From contig NC_054559.1 in the NCBI RefSeq assembly GCF_017654505.1, positions 13,623,647 through 13,687,646 on the forward strand: a DNA stretch of 64,000 bases. Direction: 5' to 3'. The position numbers and the translations under genes were made by a program. Origin of the DNA: Polyodon spathula (Eukaryota > Chordata > Actinopteri > Acipenseriformes > Polyodontidae). The notes under the pieces were generated by a model. That model did no database searches, was not told where the DNA came from, and worked only from the letters and a program-made list of their open reading frames with translations. Position 1 is the stretch's first letter. Every line of letters begins with the position of its first letter. Positions 58,498-64,000 of the stretch are shown here, in pieces.

Positions 58498-59442
58498 GGG
58501 CCTCATTTAAGCAAGGACACTAAATGTAACAGTAATGTGCACATTAAGTAGTGAGCCTACTTACGTGGACCATAAATCTAAGTTTAGAGTCCTATTTTTC
58601 ATACAGAGAATGCACACTATTTGGCTAATTTACATACCATAGCGTGCACACTACATTTACTGTGAGCGATAATTTAAGGTGCACAGTAATGTCCAAGACT
58701 TATGACCACTGTGATATAAAAAGCCCCAGCAGTTCGGGGGTATCTTTTGGTCAGTGGCTTATTGTGGAGGTGGCTTCTTACATTGACCGAAAATGAGAGA
58801 TCAACAGATGCACCTCTCCGCAGGGTACAGGCAGAGGCAACGCAAACTAAAACTGCACACAGAGGAGTTAGAAATTCTAATGAAGGAGGTTTCTTTAAAA
58901 ATTATAATACCTTGTTTGGTCCAGTGATTTATTTAACCACACTATTATTTGTACCAATATAATGAACTGTGAAATAAAATCGTTTATTCAAGCTTAATAT
59001 ATCCTGTTATTTACAAGTAATTTTCTCGGCTCTATGTGAACACTTTTATGCAAGAAATGCTTCCATGATGCCAGATAGATTTCAGCCCACAACAATAGGT
59101 TTAAATGGTGTGCCTATCAGTGGTCAAAGCCTGGTTTCCAAACAAACTAATTATCGCTCACTTTAATATGCACACTACCTTCAGTAAATACAGTATGAAT
59201 AAAGCTCATCTCATTATTCAGAGCAGGGTGCCTCATTTAAATACATTATCATGCATTACCATACAAATCACATGTTCATTCTGATTACCGTAGTGTGGCA
59301 CAATAAAATCAGTGTGCACCATAATATGCCCGCTATTTCACACAATAATTCTTACAGTTGCAGTAGTAAATAAATCATAAATGCACACTAATTTCAATCA
59401 TGGTGCACCATAATGTTTAGTGGTCTTTCATACACGAGGCCC
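58498..59442 (+). mobile_element. Harbinger deletion derivative 2 with TIRs and ATA duplication
   Basis: The left end reads GGGCCTCATTTAAGCAAGGA, then CACTAAATGTAACAGTAATG and GTGCACA. As complement, the right end reads GGGCCTCGTGTATGAAAGAC, then CACTAAACATTATGGTGCAC. ATA borders both ends (58495-58497 and 59443-59445), a 3-bp duplication as in PIF/Harbinger. Repeated GTGCACA/GCACACTA motifs fill both subterminal regions. A TATA box (58715-58723) precedes a small Myb-like frame at 58808. The transposase is missing. The ends differ from those of the unit at 45831, so it is a separate Harbinger family. Confidence 0.8.
58808..58927 (+). pseudogene. Harbinger Myb-like mini-ORF (39 codons)
   Basis: An ATG about 85 bases after TATAAAAAG opens a 39-codon frame to TGA: MHLSAGYRQRQRKLKLHTEE, then LEILMKEVSLKIIIPCLVQ. 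The RQRKLK basic stretch followed by EELEILMKEV matches the first helix of the Myb/SANT-like accessory protein of Harbinger elements, as in the fragment at 46312-46434. After about 30 residues the frame leaves the family (expected E-V-x-x-N...LFG is lost), so the rest of the domain has been deleted or shifted. The frame has its own TATA box and stop, but function is unlikely. Confidence 0.6.
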
Positions 59443-60812
59443 ATAGAGTGCTGTGTTTATTTCACTCATGAAGGTGATCCTCAATTTCTAAATAACTACA
59501 GTACTTGGAGAATGCTCCATTTAATCCAACAATATCCTTCAATACAACAGTTTTGCTATGAACTGGTAATACATTATTATTAAATTATTTATTCAACTTT
59601 TGCGACAAAAAGTTATTTACATTTAAAAAAAAAAGAAAATGAAATAAAAAGAGAGCCGAAAAATAATTAAAATAATAGTATATATAACATTTCAAAAATT
59701 AAACACAGCAGAATTTAGAAATATATTCTGAAATATATTTCACTTACATAGTTAATGATTTCTTTTTTTTAAACTCATCCTTGTTTTAAAAAAAAAAAAT
59801 GTAATATTGCATTATGATATACTGCAATGCATTTCAATGAGACAAAATTATTCCCCAGATTGTATTTCATTGGTCTCATCTGCAATGTCTCCAATTGAAG
59901 ACAGGGAACATACATTTAGGCGATGGTGTAGAAGTATTCAGTTCGTCTGAAGATATTAGATGTTCTGATATATAATATCTGATAACAAGCAACTACAAAC
60001 CCCCTTTTTTTTTACATATTGTAAAAGCCCCTCTCAGCTAATCAAAAATATTGATTCCGAAGCATTCTAGCAAATGTGAAAATGTTCAACGTGATAAGAA
60101 GGAAAGTGATGCATGTAGTGTAGTTTAAAAAGTGTGCAGTAAAGACACTGTGTATGGTCTAATAGATAAAAAAAAATATATATATTTATTAAGCATCCTG
60201 TCATGTGGCTTCCAGTGCCACAGAGAAACGTCTTGCTTGCTCAAAAAAGGTTCTTATAAAAAAAAAATAATAATAATAATAAAAATTATTTTATATGTTC
60301 TTAAACTGTCTCAGGCAAAAAAAAAAAAGTGGCGAAATGTGCCTTTTTCTGCCAATAAATATTTCAAATATTTTATAAAACATTTAGTGACGTCTCAGCG
60401 TAGCTTTCAGGGATTTGTCATTGTTCAGCTCTACAGAATTTTGAACCCCATTTTAGTGAATAAAATATCTTCATATGAAAGTGTTTTAAAGGCATAGACA
60501 CTCTGGAAGATACTTCACTTTGATTAGGTTCTCATGCCTTAATCCACCAAAACAGTAATTTGAAACTCAAAACATGGACCTTGAATTACAAAGTTATAAG
60601 TGACACCCAACACATAGAGCATGCTTAACTATTTTCTTTTTTTAAGGAAAGAGATACTCTTTCATATATGCCAAGCTTGTGTTGAGGATGTTTTTAAAAT
60701 ATACATCTTAATTTTCAAAATCAGATTTGTGTTACATGAATAAGCAAAGATATGTTATATACAAGGTAGCTACAAGTGAGAGGAACTACTCGCTCTTTAG
60801 TTGCTAGGTGTC
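59443..60812. other. unique AT-rich DNA, no gene seen
   Basis: Several A tracts and an ATA/AAT run at about 60266-60290. The 121-codon frame at 60132-60497 (+) crosses poly-A tracts (lysine and isoleucine runs) and is not credible as a gene. Confidence 0.45.
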
Positions 60813-61242
60813 CTTTTTTATTTATTTATTTTTTTTCATTTTTGCCCAGTTTTTCTCCCATTTTGAAATGCACAATTGTATTTAGGCTTAGTCCACCGCT
60901 ACCACCCCTGCACTGACTCAGGAGTGGTGAAGGTGAACACACGCTGTCCTCTGAAGCATGTGCTGTGAGCCGACCGCTTCTTTTCACTCTGCAGGCCTGC
61001 CATGCAGCCAGCCCAGAGCTACAGTGTCGGAGGACAATGCAGCTCTCCGGTCAGTCTACAGGGGTCGCTGGTGCACAGTGAGCCGAGGACACCCTGGTTG
61101 ACCTGAGCCCTCCCTACCTGGGAGCTCCTGTCCATGGTCGGCAGTGGAATAGCCTGGACTCGAACCGGTGATGTCCAGGCTATAGGGTGCATTCTGCTCT
61201 CCAAGCGGAGTGCCTTTACCAGATCTGCCACTCAGGAACCCT
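60813..61242 (-). mobile_element. tRNA-derived SINE, full length
   Basis: On the minus strand the head begins AGGGTTCCTGAGTGGCAGAT with a Pol III A box TGGCAGATCTGG (61219-61230) and a B box GGTTCGAGTCC (61156-61166), spaced as in a tRNA. A body of about 280 bp follows (CACCAGCGACCCCTG, CTCCGACACTGTAG, TGCAGAGTGAAAAG, CAGAGGACAGCGTGTGTTCA). The tail is TTCAAAATGGGAGAAAAACT and then (AAAT)n at 60813-60838. The 5'-truncated copy at 15226-15495 and a fragment at 19139 belong to the same or a related family. I associate this layout with sturgeon-type SINEs. Confidence 0.85.
61156..61166 (-). promoter_or_regulatory. Pol III B box of SINE
   Basis: GGTTCGAGTCC on the minus strand is a near-perfect B box. 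The matching A box lies at 61219-61230. Confidence 0.8.
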
Positions 61243-62099
61243 TAAAAGTGTGCATTTGAGCACATGAGAAAGAAAAGGTTTAAGAACAAGGCTTGTAATA
61301 TAACTAATATAAAAACTTCACAACAGACATGATTTAAGTTACAAAAGTTTTTAAAATCATACAAAACATTGTATATCTAAATTGTATTAAGAAACAGTAA
61401 TTATCATTCCACCTTAATCAATTCATTTCTTGATCAGACCCATTAGTAAATTAGCAATTAAAATAAATAATAATGTGAGTATAGTACATTTGTTAGAAGA
61501 TACTAGAACTTGGCCAAAACTTGTCTATCATGAATGATTAGAATTGCATAAGCTATCGACAACATGAATATTAAAGGCAGTGTCGACACTCCAAGTGTAG
61601 CTATACCACAAAATCTACATGCCAGACACCATAGTGCCCCAAAATTACTAACATCCTTTACATGGGATGCACAAGATTGATGACAAATTCCATTGGGACT
61701 CGAAAGGTCAGAGGATTACAGCAACAGATTAATAGCACAAATCACCTGTTTACAAAGTAATCACTTTAAAATGAAATCCCCATTTATACTAACTGATACT
61801 ATTAATACCCTCTTGATAGGAACTCAATTGACTGCTTCATGAAGAGCCGGGTTATATTGTAATCAAAAACAGCAGAATACCTCTGTTATACAAGCTTTGG
61901 CCAAGCATCATTTCAAGCGATCCCAAAGGGGCTTTTACTAAGCAGTTCCCCTTTAACACAGAGGATTGTGGCAGTGCTGAATGACTGGCGGTGCATTCCG
62001 CTCTCAGAGAGGTACACAGACCTGTTCAACCTAACAGGAATGCCAATAAGCAAGCATGCATGCCCTGTTTTGAAATGTAGGGTGAAACCACTTCAGAAA
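61243..62099. other. unique AT-rich DNA, no gene seen
   Basis: Nothing recognisable. Confidence 0.4.
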
Positions 62100-62545
62100 A
62101 GACTCTTCATTTCTCTTTAAATAGTCACCTCAATGGTCATCTTTGGATCATTAAATCAAATATTGTGCTGAATTATGTTAAATCAGGGCGCAGAATGAAT
62201 ATTGCATGTGTTATTGGTAATCTGCCAGTAGGAACTAACCAGCTGTGAAGTGCTCTTGAAATGCCTTGGCTTAAATTGCTTTGCTTTTTGCATTTTAACT
62301 TGAAGTGTTGTTCAAGCACTTGAATGTTGTATTAGATTCATTCACTACATCCCTCTTTGGAGTTTATAGGCTTACAGAGGCAGGCTTGTCGTCTTCGTTC
62401 ATGCTAAATCAATCACACGTCTGTCTGTCTCAGATGAAAAGCCGTAGTGTTGACTTGGAAGTTAACAAACATTATATGCCATCTATCACAGCACCTAATT
62501 GTAACAATGTTGCTGGTATTTCCATGTTTCACTCACCAAGATAAA
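62100..62545. other. possible conserved non-coding element
   Basis: Balanced, repeat-free block with octamer-like and homeodomain-like cores (GAATATTGCATG, ATGCTAAATCAATCAC, TTAAATTGCTTTG). A 79-codon frame at 62305-62544 has no recognisable domain. Inferred from texture only. Confidence 0.25.
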
Positions 62546-62604
62546 ATCCACTGAAATAAAACATCTCTTGTCAAAAACAACATTGAATATATATTTTAAA
62601 AACA

Positions 62605-62713
62605 ATTGGTAACACTTTACATTATCTCTAATTACTGTGTATTTACATAGTAGTTACTTGGTAAATACATGTGTACTTACACATAATTGCAATGTTAATC
62701 TTTAATATGTTTA
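62605..62713 (+). mobile_element. hAT-like MITE, left-arm fragment
   Basis: GGTAACACTTTACATTATCT, TACTGTGTATTTACATAGTA and AATACATGTGTACTTACA match the left arm of the palindromic MITE at 42237-42566. It ends after AATTGCAATGTTA. Confidence 0.75.
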
Positions 62714-63726
62714 TTCTGTTGGTTTTTATGAATGTATTTTCCAATCTCATTTTGCAATGGGGTTCCCATTTTGTGGTATTGGTATACCCAGAGACCCCCT
62801 TACGGCCTACGAACGCTTCTGATCAAAAGCCATTTCTGTGATTGACGGAAAAGGATCTGTGATAATTTTCCATTTCTCTTTTCTTTCCAAGCAGAAAGGA
62901 AACCACTTGTTTTATCGCAGACAGGAATCACTCTCCTGCCAAGCCAAAATCAAGATCCAGAAAGACATACACTTCATCTGAGTTCAGATTCCAGCCTGGC
63001 TATCAGTGATACACTGTACATTGCTAATATAAATTATTTACTATCAGTTAAAGATCTACAGGTTGGATACTCAGTCTCATAGCATTCAGACAAAGAAACA
63101 AGGTATGCTGTATTCTTTGTGAGAACCATGTTATAAATAGAAGGGGAATAACATGTTTATACAGTGCTTAATAAACCATTAATAATTAATGCATTAGTAA
63201 TATATCGTAATTAAGCATTCTAATGTACTGCAGTTCAATATAGAAGCCTGTACCTAAAGTGTCACTGCGAATAGATTTAAGGGCACTGTGTAGATAAAGC
63301 TTGTTCATATTGACGAGTAATATGAATAATTTAGGTTAAGTGATATACGTCATTTTGGAGGATCTTCAGATATGTTGCTTTATAATAGAAAAATAAAAAT
63401 CACTTTGTTGAACTAATGTCAGAATGGAATTGTAAGCTGAATTTGTCTACAGAAGGGTATTGTATTAGCCATGTGTATACATGAGAAGAAAACTAGCATT
63501 AAAGCATAAAAATATATTAATATCACCACTCAACTAAATTATCGTTTGGTATCATTTTTTTTGCAGCAGTTTCTCAAATTTAAAAAGTTCTGTATATTTT
63601 TTTTAAGAATCTGATAGTATTAAATTATAATTTTACTTCAAACTTTGCCTAGACAGCTGAAACTGGTTTAAAGTTTTGAATATCTCTTCACTTACTTGCC
63701 AACATCCACCAGCTATGAAATCACTA
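62714..63726. other. unique AT-rich DNA, no gene seen
   Basis: Nothing recognisable. Confidence 0.4.
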
Positions 63727-63834
63727 AGTGTCTCTAATTACTTTGCATTTACATAGCAGTTACTTAGTAAATACATGTGTACTTACAATGGTATTATGAG
63801 TAGTTACAGTGTACTTAATGTGAAGTCAAGTGAA
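63727..63834 (+). mobile_element. hAT-like MITE fragment
   Basis: AGTGTCTCTAATTACT, CATTTACATAGCAGTTACTT, AATACATGTGTACTTACA and GTTACAGTGTACTTAATGTG match the 42237 MITE. The first nine or so terminal bases are missing. Confidence 0.7.
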
Positions 63835-64000
63835 GCAGGACAAAAATGGTTCCGAAACCCATATTCTGAACCTCGTACAGTTTGACTACTTACTATAAAA
63901 ACAAAATGTGCTACAGCACAACGTTCTTCTTGGAGCAAAAACACGAAGAGATAAACTTATCGAAGGGTGACCGAGATGCATTAGACTAAGCGTGAGCTAT
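63835..64000. other. unique DNA at window end
   Basis: Nothing recognisable before the window ends. Confidence 0.4.

Noticed and set aside
60132..60497. 121-codon plus-strand ORF
   Set aside because: It crosses three A-rich tracts coding lysine and isoleucine runs and has no recognisable domain. AT-rich, stop-poor composition explains it.

Overview
The window looks like vertebrate, probably ray-finned fish, non-coding DNA. It is AT-rich, with dense TA, CA and ATT microsatellites and many decayed transposable elements: L2-type LINEs, a tRNA-derived SINE, DIRS, Harbinger, Tc1/mariner/pogo and hAT-type elements. The SINE tail and body resemble repeats I associate with sturgeons and paddlefish, so an acipenseriform is my tentative guess, from memory rather than a search. 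There is no intact protein-coding gene. Every open frame of more than about 120 codons lies in, or runs into, a repeat or transposon relic. The window reads as an intergenic region or very long introns, possibly a regulatory 'gene desert'.

Layout. 1-4950: AT-rich unique DNA, TA microsatellites, one copy of an unclassified repeat (called R1 here) and a Tc1/mariner-type MITE. 4955-7139: an antisense, 5'-truncated L2-like LINE whose 3' UTR has expanded into about 20 copies of a 58-bp minisatellite. 8129-9775: another R1 copy, a sense LINE fragment and an R1 tail joined to TA/GT microsatellites. 9776-15000: mostly unique DNA with a second Tc1-type MITE. 15013-19330: a G-rich minisatellite joined to a SINE, a pogo-like MITE, a 28-base G run and a SINE fragment. 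19331-31140: mostly unique DNA, a third Tc1-type MITE, a mariner end and a LINE 3' end with an ATT tail. 31140-36743: a second copy of the minisatellite-bearing LINE, a promoter-like block with an RFX X-box, a DIRS remnant with a tyrosine-recombinase C-terminus, and a Tigger-like element. 36744-49000: unique DNA, a hAT-like palindromic MITE, a Harbinger deletion derivative with TIRs and a TTA target duplication, and a 470-bp inverted-repeat element. 49000-64000: a foldback AATTCC-rich repeat, a second Harbinger derivative with a TATA box and a Myb-like mini-ORF, a complete tRNA-type SINE, and two hAT-like MITE fragments.

No set of host genes here works together. The functional signals visible are transposon biology (Pol III boxes, TATA boxes of Harbinger units, TIR/TSD pairs), one promoter-like GC-richer island, and several unique blocks that look like conserved non-coding elements. 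A few ORFs flanked by good splice signals are listed as low-confidence candidate exons.
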